The translations under genes and the position numbers were made by a program. Below the pieces are notes generated by a model. It made no database searches. It saw only the letters and a list, made by a program, of their open reading frames with translations, and was not told the DNA's origin. Positions 1-7,093 of a DNA stretch of 56,975 bases are shown in pieces (positions within the stretch are counted from its first letter, which is position 1; every line of letters begins with the position of its first letter). Origin of the DNA: Methylobacterium oryzihabitans (lineage in GTDB: Bacteria > Pseudomonadota > Alphaproteobacteria > Rhizobiales > Beijerinckiaceae). The stretch lies in the NCBI RefSeq assembly GCF_004004555.2, contig NZ_SACP01000038.1, positions 1-56,975 of the forward strand, given 5' to 3'.

Positions 1-862
1 GGGGCGTGCGCACCTCGGCGGCGGCACCGGCCCGGCGCAGGCGCTCGTGGATCGGCGCGAGCCGCCGCGGGTCGCCGTCGCTGGCGACGAGGCGGCCGCG
101 GTTCTGCATCATCGCGGCGAGCGCCAGGGTCTTGCCGCCGCCGCCGGCGCAGAGGTCGACCACCGTCTCGCCCGGCCGGGCGCCCGACAGCAGGGCGGCG
201 AGCTGCGAGCCCTCGTCCTGGATCTCGAACCAGCCGTCGAGGAATTCCGGCTCGACATGCAGGGCCGGGCCGCGGCCGTCGTCGCCGACCGGCACCCGCA
301 GGCCGTGCGGCGCGTGCGGCGTCGCCGCGGCGCCGAGATGCGGCAGGGCCGCCAGCACCGCGTCGCGGTCGGTCTTCAGGGTGTTGACCCGCAAATCCAG
401 CGGCGCCCGGCGGGCCAGCGCCCTCAGCTCGGGCAGCAGGTCGTCGCCGAGGGCGGTCTTCAGGGAGGGCAGCACCCAGTCCGGCACGTCGCCGGCGACG
501 TGGACCGGCGCGTCGGCGAGCGACCCGGCGTCGAGCCGGGCGCGCTCGGCCCCGGTGAGGGGAGGGGGCGCGAAGCGCTCGCCGCTGAACAGCTCGGCGA
601 TGGTCGGGGCGGCCAGGCCCCGCTGGAGCCGCAGCATGCCGACGAGGACGGCGCGGGAGGTGTCCTCTCCCATGATCCAGGCGGCGGAGGCGCGCCGGCG
701 CAGGGCGTCGTAGACGAGGCTGGCGATCGCGGCGCGGTCGCCCGAGCCGGCGAAGCGGTGGGCGAGACCCCAATCCTTGAGCGCGTCGGCGGCCGGGCGG
801 CGGCGGCCGGCGACGTCGTCCAGCACCTCGATGGCGGCGGAGAGGCGGGCGGCCGGCGTCAC
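1..862 (-). CDS. rsmB: RsmB/NOP-family 16S rRNA (cytosine-C5) methyltransferase, C-terminus beyond window
   Basis: SAM-dependent m5C methyltransferase acting on rRNA. The reverse strand translates without a stop from a GTG at 862 to the window edge. It begins MTPAARLSAAIEVLDDV and continues with an NusB-like helical N-terminus. A catalytic-domain entry follows (FEIQDEGSQLAALL, then the SAM-binding loop VVDLCAGGGGKTLALAAMM), which is typical of RsmB/NOP proteins. The catalytic cysteine regions and C-terminus lie outside the window. The GTG start is chosen because the family's N-terminal helix begins there. The frame stays open further upstream, so the start is not certain. A cytosine methyltransferase of the same superfamily with another rRNA target is the main alternative. 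Confidence 0.85.
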   Translation of the reverse strand, partial: MTPAARLSAAIEVLDDVAGRRRPAADALKDWGLAHRFAGSGDRAAIASLVYDALRRRASAAWIMGEDTSRAVLVGMLRLQRGLAAPTIAELFSGERFAPPPLTGAERARLDAGSLADAPVHVAGDVPDWVLPSLKTALGDDLLPELRALARRAPLDLRVNTLKTDRDAVLAALPHLGAAATPHAPHGLRVPVGDDGRGPALHVEPEFLDGWFEIQDEGSQLAALLSGARPGETVVDLCAGGGGKTLALAAMMQNRGRLVASDGDPRRLAPIHERLRRAGAAAEVRTP

Positions 863-973
863 CGCGAAACCGCCACGCTCGCGCCGGGATGGCGGCCCGA
901 TACGGCCAAGCTTTCGGCCCGCGCAGCGGCGAAACCGTCACGGTGCATCCCGCACCACCGGAGCCCTGAACCC

Positions 974-1138
974 ATGTTCCCTGCCTTACACCTCGCCCTG
1001 GCCGGCCTGATCCTCGCGGTGGTCGCAGCCTGCGCCACCTCGCCGGCCTCGACGCCGGACTTCGCTCCCCCGCCGCCCCGGGCCCCCGACGCCAAGACCC
1101 AGCTCGAATACGGCACGCCGGCGCCCCGGCGCTCCTGA
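974..1138 (+). CDS. Small predicted lipoprotein (54 aa)
   Basis: A short protein starting MFPALHLALAGLILAVVAAC. A hydrophobic signal segment ends in a lipobox-like V-A-A-C at residues 17-20, so the mature protein would be lipidated on Cys20. The remaining ~34 residues are Pro/Ala-rich (FAPPPPRAP) without a recognisable domain. It is divergent from the rRNA methyltransferase upstream and shares the 111-bp gap with it. The signal plus lipobox is the only functional clue. Small entericidin-like or hypothetical lipoproteins of this size are common in Rhizobiales. Function unknown. Confidence 0.6.
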   Translation: MFPALHLALAGLILAVVAACATSPASTPDFAPPPPRAPDAKTQLEYGTPAPRRS

Positions 1139-1145
1139 CCATCGC

Positions 1146-1235
1146 TCACCGCGCGAGCAGGATCCGTCCCGCGAGGACGAGCCCCGCCGCCATCGGCACC
1201 CCGGTGAGAACGGCCCGGAGGCTCGTGAGAGGCAT
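1146..1235 (-). CDS. Possible 29-aa membrane peptide
   Basis: A very short reverse-strand frame, ATG at 1235 to TGA at 1146. It encodes MPLTSLRAVLTGVPMAAGLV followed by LAGRILLAR, a single hydrophobic helix with basic residues at both ends. It converges on the lipoprotein gene, with stop codons 7 bp apart. Tiny single-helix proteins are plausible here, but no clear ribosome-binding site is visible. Chance openness in GC-rich DNA cannot be excluded. Confidence 0.3.
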   Translation of the reverse strand: MPLTSLRAVLTGVPMAAGLVLAGRILLAR

Positions 1236-1302
1236 GGCAGATCGGCGTGGCGGACGTCCGGCGGGACCTCATCCGCCAGCCGGCGCCGGAACGCAAGCGA
1301 AA

Positions 1303-1333
1303 CGGCCCGGCGCCCCCCTTAGGCGCCGGGCCG
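1303..1333 (-). terminator. 12-bp GC hairpin, terminator-like
   Basis: CGGCCCGGCGCC at 1303-1314 pairs perfectly with GGCGCCGGGCCG at 1322-1333 around a 7-nt loop. Read on the minus strand it is followed by GTTTCGC, a weak T-tract. It could terminate transcripts arriving from the right, or act in both directions. No convincing gene ends at it. Confidence 0.4.
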
Positions 1334-1689
1334 CGATGTCGTCCTCGGGATCCGGTACGGCTCCGGCGACGAATTGCAGGTCGGTGTTGCCGGCGCCCGC
1401 CGACAGGTCGAGGTCTCCGTCACGAGATCCTCGCCGGCCTCGGCGCTGATCAAGGGGCGCAGCTCGACCGGGCATGGCAACTGGATCCGGATCACGGATC
1501 GCAAGCGGCTCGGCGATGTGCTGCGCGAGCGCGACGTTTTGGGTGATGGGGGAGGGCTCGTGCAGCAAGCTGGCCCGTGAGCGCGGTTCCGATGTGGCAT
1601 GATCCACGCCGATCACATCAAGGGGCGGACCTCCTGCAGGGCACGCCCGTCGCACGGCTCCGACGAGTTCGCAGGCAGAGCGGCACAGG
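1334..1689. other. No recognisable gene
   Basis: Open frames exist in several registers, but none has a credible ribosome-binding site or family motif. It lies between a terminator-like hairpin and the left copy of the island-flanking repeat. It is probably old intergenic or degraded DNA. Confidence 0.5.
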
Positions 1690-1962
1690 CGCAGCCGGCA
1701 CATCAACGGCACTCGGGATCGACCGCGCCACACGCCATCCGCATCCGAGGCGCACTCTAACCGCCCACCGACTCGGCCAAGCCTGCGCCCGGCGCGCGCG
1801 ACACGATCCGACCGTGTGACCTTTGCCGCAGGAGCCTTCGCCCGGATCCCTTTGAGCCGACTCCCTGATCCGAACCCGGTTGCGCCGCCCGTCGACCTGC
1901 GCTGGTGAGATCCCGCGGTCAGCACCCGTAGCTCAGCTGAATAGAGCGTTGCCCTCCGAAGG
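1690..1962 (+). repeat. Left copy of ~270-bp direct repeat flanking the CRISPR island
   Basis: This segment reappears in the same orientation at 13530-13802. The last 165 nt (1797-1961) differ from the right copy (13637-13801) at only about seven positions by eye. The first ~100 nt are more diverged. The repeat includes the sequence upstream of a tRNA-Arg gene and the 5' half of that tRNA, and stops abruptly after CCGAAGG in the anticodon stem. It therefore looks like a recombination or integration boundary. Confidence 0.8.
1922..1962 (+). pseudogene. Truncated tRNA-Arg(CCG), 5' half only
   Basis: These 41 nt match the first 41 nt of the intact tRNA-Arg at 13762 with one mismatch (CTGAAT versus CTGGAT in the D-loop). 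The match covers the acceptor 5' strand, D-arm, anticodon loop CTCCGAA and the start of the 3' anticodon stem. After position 1962 the sequence reads TCAATGACCC and no T-arm or acceptor 3' strand follows, so no functional tRNA can form. Confidence 0.85.
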
Positions 1963-2420
1963 TCAATGACCCGCTCAGCTGACGTATAATCTGCTCCGCG
2001 TAGCCTCAACAACTTAGCGAGTCAGCTAGTCGAGCTTGGGGCCGGCGGAAAGCGCCCGCGGCGCAACTGGGCCACATCGGGCCTGTCTCGTCGATCCGTA
2101 TGAGAGCGGCCCTGGAGCGCGGCTGTCCGCAATAGCTTTGAGCTTGCGTGGCAGCATTTTCGCTGCCGGAGTGGCACATAGACCACAGAGGGAGCACGAA
2201 GTCCCAGAAAATTCGCATTGTCGCCTGGGGGATGCATCCAGGACCCATGAGGATATCGTGTTCATCCTTGGCAGGCTTGACCCGTCACGGAGACAGCAAG
2301 GGCCGTGTCGCCTCCGGATAGCGGTATCTGCCACTCGCTGCCTCGACACACGCCTTTCCCGGATGAGGCAGATGCATCTGCCCCATCGCGAGCGGCCAGA
2401 GAGCTGACCCAGGGGCCTCT
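1963..2420. other. 458 bp without a supported gene (island left edge)
   Basis: Immediately inside the broken tRNA. Slightly lower GC than neighbours and no frame with a convincing start. A reverse-strand stretch around 2040-2110 reads HTDRRDRPDVAQL, faintly like the KTDRNDA motif of IS110-family transposases. The similarity is too weak to call. No integrase gene is visible here, where one would be expected for an active integrative element. Confidence 0.45.
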
Positions 2421-3230
2421 CTATCCGATGCCCACCAACAGCTCGACGACCTTCTCGGGCATCGGCACCTCGACGTCGTGCGGCACGGCCAGCTCCCGGT
2501 AGTCCCAGCCGGTCTTGGCCCTGGCGCGCTGTCGGCTCGGCTCGATCGAAGCCAGGGCGGGGTTCGTGTAGGCGACGTAGGTCACCGGCAGACCGGCGCC
2601 CGCGGGCTTCGACAGGCGCACCGGACTCTCGTAGGTGCCGATCGGGTGCGGCCGCAGGCGCTGCATGAACCAGTCCTTGGCGGGACCTGCCGGGATCGGA
2701 AACGCATCCGGGCCCGGCACCGGCAGCCCGACGCCGGCGCCCTGGTCGAGGGCTGCCTTGCGGCGCGCATCGGCCATCCCGGCCGGCAGGATCGTGAAGG
2801 CGGTGTCGCCATTCTCCGGGATCAGGGCGTCGAGGTAGACGATGTGCCGGATCCGGTCGGTCAGGCGATCGGCGACCCCGGTGACCGCCATGCCGCCGTA
2901 GGAATGCCCGACCAGGATGACGTCGCGGAGTTCGTCCATCTCGAAGACGGCGGCCACATCCTGGATGTGGGTCTCGACGGTGATCTGGCGCGACAGCAGG
3001 TGGCTACGTTCGCCGAGGCCCGTCTGGGTGGGCGTCCAGACCCGATGCCCCTGCTGGCGCAGCCCTGCCGCGACGTCCCGCCAGATCCAGCCGCCGCCAT
3101 AGGCTCCGTGCACCAGCACGTAGGTCTTCGAGGCACCCGGCGCCGATTGGGCGCGGGCGGCCGTGCCCGAGAGCGCCGCGGCTCCGAGTGCCGAGAGGCC
3201 GGCGAGTGCCGCTCTGCGATCGACCGTCAT
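2421..3230 (-). CDS. Exported alpha/beta-hydrolase (esterase-like), 269 aa
   Basis: Predicted secreted serine hydrolase. The start at 3230 is fixed by a GGAGG-type ribosome-binding site just upstream. The N-terminus has a twin Arg (R5-R6) followed by a hydrophobic stretch ending ARAQSA, consistent with a Tat or Sec signal. The fold is marked by HGAYGGGWIW (residues 41-50, oxyanion region), the nucleophile elbow GHSYGG with Ser110, Asp134 in YLDALIPENG, and His251 in PHDVEVP. It resembles the small esterase/salicylate-esterase-like group of alpha/beta hydrolases; the substrate cannot be deduced. It is divergent from the two-gene unit at 3388-4700. Confidence 0.85.
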   Translation of the reverse strand: MTVDRRAALAGLSALGAAALSGTAARAQSAPGASKTYVLVHGAYGGGWIWRDVAAGLRQQGHRVWTPTQTGLGERSHLLSRQITVETHIQDVAAVFEMDELRDVILVGHSYGGMAVTGVADRLTDRIRHIVYLDALIPENGDTAFTILPAGMADARRKAALDQGAGVGLPVPGPDAFPIPAGPAKDWFMQRLRPHPIGTYESPVRLSKPAGAGLPVTYVAYTNPALASIEPSRQRARAKTGWDYRELAVPHDVEVPMPEKVVELLVGIG

Positions 3231-3387
3231 GGTCACCTCCCTCCGTCGTCGATTGTTTCTGGGAAGCGATGTAGAGGCAGATTGCCTCCGTTCCACTACA
3301 GGGTGTCGGCTGCACGGCCTGAAAGCGGTGCGTCCCCGTGCCTCGCTTGGAGTGAGAACCGCCGACGAGGGCGGGTGTTGTGCCGGC

Positions 3388-3633
3388 ATGACTGACCCAC
3401 ACACCCCATCGGCCACAGCGACGCAGGCCCGCAAGCGAGAGATCGCCGTCGAGCACTTGCTGTTCACCACCATCCGCTTCGTCGCCGAGCGGCATCCCGA
3501 ACTGCTGGACGTGCTCGAACGCAGCGTCGATCGCCTCGGGGATCCTGCTGACGACGCGACCCAGGACAATGAGGCAGTCCGCGACATCGCACGCCGGTTC
3601 GTTGCAAGCCTTCGAGCCGAGACGCGATCGTGA
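3388..3633 (+). CDS. Hypothetical 81-aa protein translationally coupled to a DHH phosphoesterase
   Basis: Starts ATG at 3388 (MTDPHTPSATATQARKREIA). It is predicted to be mostly helical, acidic and soluble, with no signal peptide, membrane segment or metal motif. Its stop codon overlaps the GTG start of the next gene in a GTGA arrangement, a strong sign of co-translation, so it probably works with the DHH protein. I do not recognise the family. A small regulatory or adaptor subunit is one possibility, but that is only inference from the overlap. Confidence 0.65.
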   Translation: MTDPHTPSATATQARKREIAVEHLLFTTIRFVAERHPELLDVLERSVDRLGDPADDATQDNEAVRDIARRFVASLRAETRS

Positions 3634-4700
3634 CGTCCGGCGGCTCCGGGGGCTTTCTGCCGACGTTGGCTCGCTTCGGCGCCGGCGCGCCGGTGGTGCT
3701 GTGCCACGACGACGCCGACGGCCTCTCGGCTGGGGCGATCTTCGCTCGGGCTTGCTCGCAGGCACCCCACGGCCCAGCGCGGGTGCGAGTCATCGGGCGC
3801 GGCGAGAGCGCTTGGTCCGACGCGATTCGAGCCGAGCTCGCTGCCGGCCCGCCGGTCGGCGGCTTGATCGTCACCGATCTCGGCGTGCAGGCGGAGCCGA
3901 TCCTGCCCGGCGTGCCGACGATCATCGTCGATCATCACGTGCCGCGCAGCGAGCCGGCTTCAAAAGTCGCGACCGTCGTGTCCGGCTTCGGTGCGGAGCC
4001 GACGCCGACCTCCAGCCTCCTCGCCCAAAGCTGCGCGGCAGCGTTGCTCGGCGAGGCGGGCGCCGACGACCTCGTCTGGCTCGCTGCTCTCGGGGCCGTG
4101 GGCGATCTCGGGGAGCGCGCGAGCGCGGCGCGGTTTCCCAACGTGATGACCGGTGCCCGACGCTTCGGAACCGTGAAGGCCCTGCGCGAGGCAGTGAGCC
4201 TCGTCAACGCCCCGCGCCGCTCCAGCCGCGGCGACGCCTCGCCCGCCTTGCGCCTGCTGCTGCGAGCGGACAGCCCTAGCGACGTGGTGTCGGATGTCTC
4301 GCCCGACGGTGAGGCGTTGCGCTCCGCTCGCGCTGAGGTGAAGGAGGCACTCGACGCTGCCCGCACGGTGCCGCCGCTCTTCGCGGGCCCGGTCGCACTG
4401 ATCCGCTGCGATTCGCCCTGCCAGATCCACGCCCTCATCGCCCAATCATGGACCCATCGCCTGCGCCGACAGGTGGTGATCGGCGCCAATGCAGGCTTCC
4501 GGGAGGGCTTCGTCCACTTCGCCGCACGCAGCGCCTCGGTGCCGGACCTGATCGCCTTTCTGCAGGACCGCGCCCCGACCCTTGGCCCCAAAGACCACTT
4601 CGCTCAAGGCCACCAGCGCGCGACAGGCGGGCAGGTGACGCGGGAGACCTGGAACCGCTTCGTCGCCGGGCTCGGGTTCGGACAAGAGGCCCTGGCTTGA
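3630..4700 (+). CDS. DHH-family phosphoesterase, 356 aa
   Basis: Contains the hallmark motifs of the DHH superfamily (RecJ, NrnA/oligoRNase-like, c-di-AMP phosphodiesterases). These are HDDADG at residues 26-31, TDLG at 82-85, DHH at 101-103, and a C-terminal DHHA1-type GHQRATGG near residue 334. The first three supply Mn2+ ligands and the last binds substrate. The length suits a stand-alone DHH-DHHA1 enzyme rather than full RecJ. It starts with GTG overlapping the stop of the upstream 81-aa gene. There is no signal peptide, so it is cytoplasmic. The substrate could be single-stranded DNA, short oligonucleotides or a cyclic dinucleotide. The LigD repair-enzyme fragment just downstream makes nucleic-acid metabolism slightly more likely. 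Confidence 0.8.
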   Translation: MTSGGSGGFLPTLARFGAGAPVVLCHDDADGLSAGAIFARACSQAPHGPARVRVIGRGESAWSDAIRAELAAGPPVGGLIVTDLGVQAEPILPGVPTIIVDHHVPRSEPASKVATVVSGFGAEPTPTSSLLAQSCAAALLGEAGADDLVWLAALGAVGDLGERASAARFPNVMTGARRFGTVKALREAVSLVNAPRRSSRGDASPALRLLLRADSPSDVVSDVSPDGEALRSARAEVKEALDAARTVPPLFAGPVALIRCDSPCQIHALIAQSWTHRLRRQVVIGANAGFREGFVHFAARSASVPDLIAFLQDRAPTLGPKDHFAQGHQRATGGQVTRETWNRFVAGLGFGQEALA

Positions 4701-4843
4701 CGTCATCCGCCGGACCCCGAGCACGACCTCGCACCTCGGGTTGAGGTTCTCTGGAGAAGCAACCTGAGGATCGATTCGTCGTTGCGCCTGTAAGGGGCAA
4801 CGCTGACTGGAGGCGCTGCCAGACCGGATTGATTGCCGTTCAC

Positions 4844-4991
4844 ATGCCGTCCTTCGTCGTCCAGAAGCACGCTGCCCGTCGGCTCCACTACGACTTCCGG
4901 CTGGAGGTCGACGGTGTGCTGAAGAGCTGGGCGATCACCCGCGGTCCGAGTCTGATTGCCGGCGAGAGACGACTTGCCATCGAGGTCGGGG
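4844..4991 (+). pseudogene. 5' fragment of LigD-type 3'-phosphoesterase domain, cut by IS element
   Basis: The frame from ATG 4844 reads MPSFVVQKHAARRLHYDFRL and continues with VDGVLKSWAITRGPS. This is the diagnostic start of the phosphoesterase module of bacterial DNA ligase D (non-homologous end joining). The homology stops where the IS3-family terminal inverted repeat begins at 4992, and the frame ends shortly after inside the IS. The rest of the domain does not reappear beyond the right end of the IS. The gene is a relic, with the remainder deleted or moved. It may have been a stand-alone phosphoesterase protein. Confidence 0.8.
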
Positions 4992-5041
4992 TGAATCGCC
5001 CCGGGTTTCCCGGAGGCTCCCCCTTCTGAGAGGATGGAGCC

Positions 5042-5368
5042 ATGACGAAGCGAACAGCCCCGTTTTCCCCCGAGGTGCGCGAACGCGCCGTGCGGATGGT
5101 GCGCGAGCACGAGGGCGAGCACGGCTCGCAGTGGTCGGCGATCCAGTCGATCGCGGCTAAGATCGGCTGCTCGGGCGAGACGCTGAGGAACTGGATGCGC
5201 CAGTCCGAGCGGGATCAGGGTGTACGTCCTGGCCAGACGACGGACGAACGCGAGCGGATCAAAGCACCCGAGCGGGAGAACCGCGAGTTGCGCCAGGCCA
5301 ACGAGATCCTGCGCAAGGCGAGCGCGTATTTCGCCATGGCGGAGCTCGACCGCCGGTTTCGGCCATGA
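5042..5368 (+). CDS. IS3-family transposase OrfA (108 aa)
   Basis: Helix-turn-helix DNA-binding subunit. It starts MTKRTAPFSPEVRERAVRMV with an HTH around IAAKIGCSGETLRNWMRQ, then a leucine-zipper-like coiled region (ERENRELRQANEILRKAS) typical of IS3 OrfA. Its stop overlaps the orfB ATG (ATGA at 5365-5368), the position where IS3 elements make an OrfAB fusion by -1 frameshifting. The protein looks intact. Confidence 0.88.
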   Translation: MTKRTAPFSPEVRERAVRMVREHEGEHGSQWSAIQSIAAKIGCSGETLRNWMRQSERDQGVRPGQTTDERERIKAPERENRELRQANEILRKASAYFAMAELDRRFRP

Positions 5369-6269
5369 TCCGCTTCATCGACGATCATCGAGAGGTCTAC
5401 GGGGTCGAGCCGATCTGCAGGGTGCTGCCGATCGCCCCGTCGACCTACTACGTGCACGCTGCCCGACGTGCTGACCCCGACAAGCAACCAGTTCGTGCTC
5501 GCAGCGACGCCGTGTTGATGATCGAGATCAAGCGCGTGTTCGAGGCGAGTTTCTGCGTCCACGGCGTGCGTAAGATCTGGCGGCAACTGGCCCGTGAGGG
5601 GATCGTGGTCGCTCGATGCACGGTGCGCGGTTGATGCGCCGATTGGGCTTGGCGGGGGTGGTGCGGGGCAGGACCGTGCGCACCACGATCCCCGACCCGG
5701 CCGCAGCTTGCCCCCTCGACCGCGTCAACCGTCAGTTCAAGGCTCCACGGTCGAATGCCTTGTGGGTCAGCGACTTCACGGACGTGGCGACGTGGTCGGG
5801 CTTCGTCTATGTGGCGTTCGTCATCGATGTGTTCGCCCGGCGCATCGTCGGCTGGCGAGCCTCACGCAGCGCTCATGCAAGCTTCGTGCTGGATGCTCTG
5901 GAACAGGCGCTGCACGAGCGTCGTCCCGTTCAGGGCAGCGGGCTGGTGCATCACTCGGACCGCGGCTCGCAAGACTTGGCTTTGCGCTACACCGAGCGTC
6001 TGGCCGGAGCCGGTATCGAGCCGTCGGTCGGCAGCGTCGGCGACTCTTACGACAACGCCTTGGCGGAGACGATCAACGGCCTGTTCAAGGCAGAGGTGAT
6101 CCACCGACGCGGACCCTGGCGTTCCTTCGAGGCCGTCGAGTCCGCCACCCTGGAGTGGGTCGACTGGTACAACCACCGTCGCCTCCTCGCGCCCATCGGC
6201 AACGTCCCTCCCGCCGAGGCCGAAGCGCGCTATCATGCCCACGTCGACGACCAAGCCCTGGCCGCCTGA
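5365..6269 (+). pseudogene. IS3-family transposase OrfB (DDE integrase), frameshifted
   Basis: Catalytic rve-type integrase domain. The first part (MIRFIDDHREVYGVEPICRV...) runs to a stop at 5634. The rest continues in another frame (LMRRLGLAGVVRGRTVRTT...) to 6269. Restoring one base near 5622-5630 (CTVRG* to CTVARLMRRLG) would rejoin them, so one nucleotide has been lost. The catalytic triad is otherwise present: Asp in VSDFTDV, Asp in HHSDRGSQ, Glu in DNALAETINGLF. The copy is therefore probably immobile unless complemented. A sequencing error is the alternative. Confidence 0.82.
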
Positions 6270-6308
6270 CGCAAGTCAATCAGCCTCCGAAAAACCCGGA
6301 GCGGTTCA

Positions 6309-6418
6309 ATTGTTTTTCGGAAATTATTCATGGAAGATCTTAATAGTAACGACTGTTTCTTTGTAGACTTTTAGAAATTTGAATAATGCCGCACCATCGG
6401 GTTCGTTGGAGGCCAAGC
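6309..6418 (+). other. AT-rich segment upstream of cas5c, candidate cas promoter region
   Basis: About 80 bp directly after the IS right end (6309-6390) is strikingly AT-rich for this genome (runs such as TTAGAAATTTGAATAATG). A GGAGG ribosome-binding site at 6408-6412 precedes the cas5c GTG. In a canonical type I-C locus cas3 would sit here. No trace of cas3 is seen, so a rearrangement probably brought this sequence in. A promoter is likely but no individual hexamers are called. Confidence 0.5.
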
Positions 6419-7093
6419 GTGGGATACGGTATCAAGCTACACGTTTGGGGTGACCGGGCCTGCTTCACGCGACCGGAAATGAAGGTCGAGCGTGTCTCCT
6501 ACGACGTCATGACGCCCTCTGCGGCCCGCGGCATCCTCGACGCCATTCTCTGGAAGCCGCAGATGCGCTGGATCGTCGAGCGCATCCACGTGCTCAGGCC
6601 GATCCGCTTCCAATCGCTGCGGCGCAACGAGGTCGGGGACAAGGCGTCGTCGGCGCTGACGGAGCGCGCCATGCAGACGGGCTCCACGGCGGGGCTCGGC
6701 CTCGTCGTCGAGGAGAAGCGCCAGCAGCGGGCCGCGACCCTGCTCACGAACGTCGCCTACGTCATCGAGGCGCGGTTCGAGCTCACCGACAAGGCGGGCC
6801 GCGACGACACGCCGGCCAAGTATCTGAGCATGTTCAACCGCCGCGCGGCGTCGGGGCAGTGCTTCCATCGGCCCTGTCTCGGCACGCGCGAGTTCCCGGC
6901 CGATTTCGCCCTGCTGACCGAGGACGCCCCGCTGCCCGCGAGCACGCTACCCGCCGAGCACCGCGACCGCGATCTCGGCTGGATGCTCCACGACATCATG
7001 GGGCCGGGGCGGGTGTCGCAGTTCTTCCGCGCCCGCCTCACGGGCGGGGTGCTCGACGTGCGGGCCTGCCTCGCCGAGGGGACGGTGACGTGA
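6419..7093 (+). CDS. cas5c: Cas5c (Cas5d), type I-C Cascade subunit and pre-crRNA endonuclease, 224 aa
   Basis: In type I-C systems this protein replaces Cas6: it cleaves the pre-crRNA and stays on the 5' handle in the Cascade complex. The sequence shows the family start GYGIKLHVWGDRACFTRPEM, then VERVSYDVMTPSAARGILDA and a basic RIHVLRPIRF segment. The length (224 aa) is normal. The GTG at 6419 is preferred over an ATG 33 bp upstream because a GGAGG lies 6 nt before it and homologues begin at this residue. It overlaps cas8c by 4 bp. It is the first gene of the operon; cas3, normally upstream, is missing here. Confidence 0.9.
   Translation: MGYGIKLHVWGDRACFTRPEMKVERVSYDVMTPSAARGILDAILWKPQMRWIVERIHVLRPIRFQSLRRNEVGDKASSALTERAMQTGSTAGLGLVVEEKRQQRAATLLTNVAYVIEARFELTDKAGRDDTPAKYLSMFNRRAASGQCFHRPCLGTREFPADFALLTEDAPLPASTLPAEHRDRDLGWMLHDIMGPGRVSQFFRARLTGGVLDVRACLAEGTVT

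Larger units (their letters stand above)
4992..6308 (+). mobile_element. IS3-family insertion sequence, 1317 bp
   Basis: Bounded by imperfect ~28-bp inverted repeats. The left begins TGAATCGCCCCGGGTTT and the right end read inward begins TGAACCGCTCCGGGTTT, with about six mismatches and the expected TG...CA termini. It carries orfA and orfB with the classical overlap. The bases flanking the two ends (GGGG on the left, ATTG on the right) do not form a target duplication. The element interrupts a ligD-like gene on its left, while unrelated AT-rich DNA lies on its right. Confidence 0.88.

Noticed and set aside
2022..2237. Possible degenerate IS110-family transposase fragment on the minus strand (HTDRRDRPDVAQL)
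   Set aside because: Only one short motif-like match with no neighbouring conserved residues and no start or inverted structure. It could easily be chance in an open GC-rich frame.
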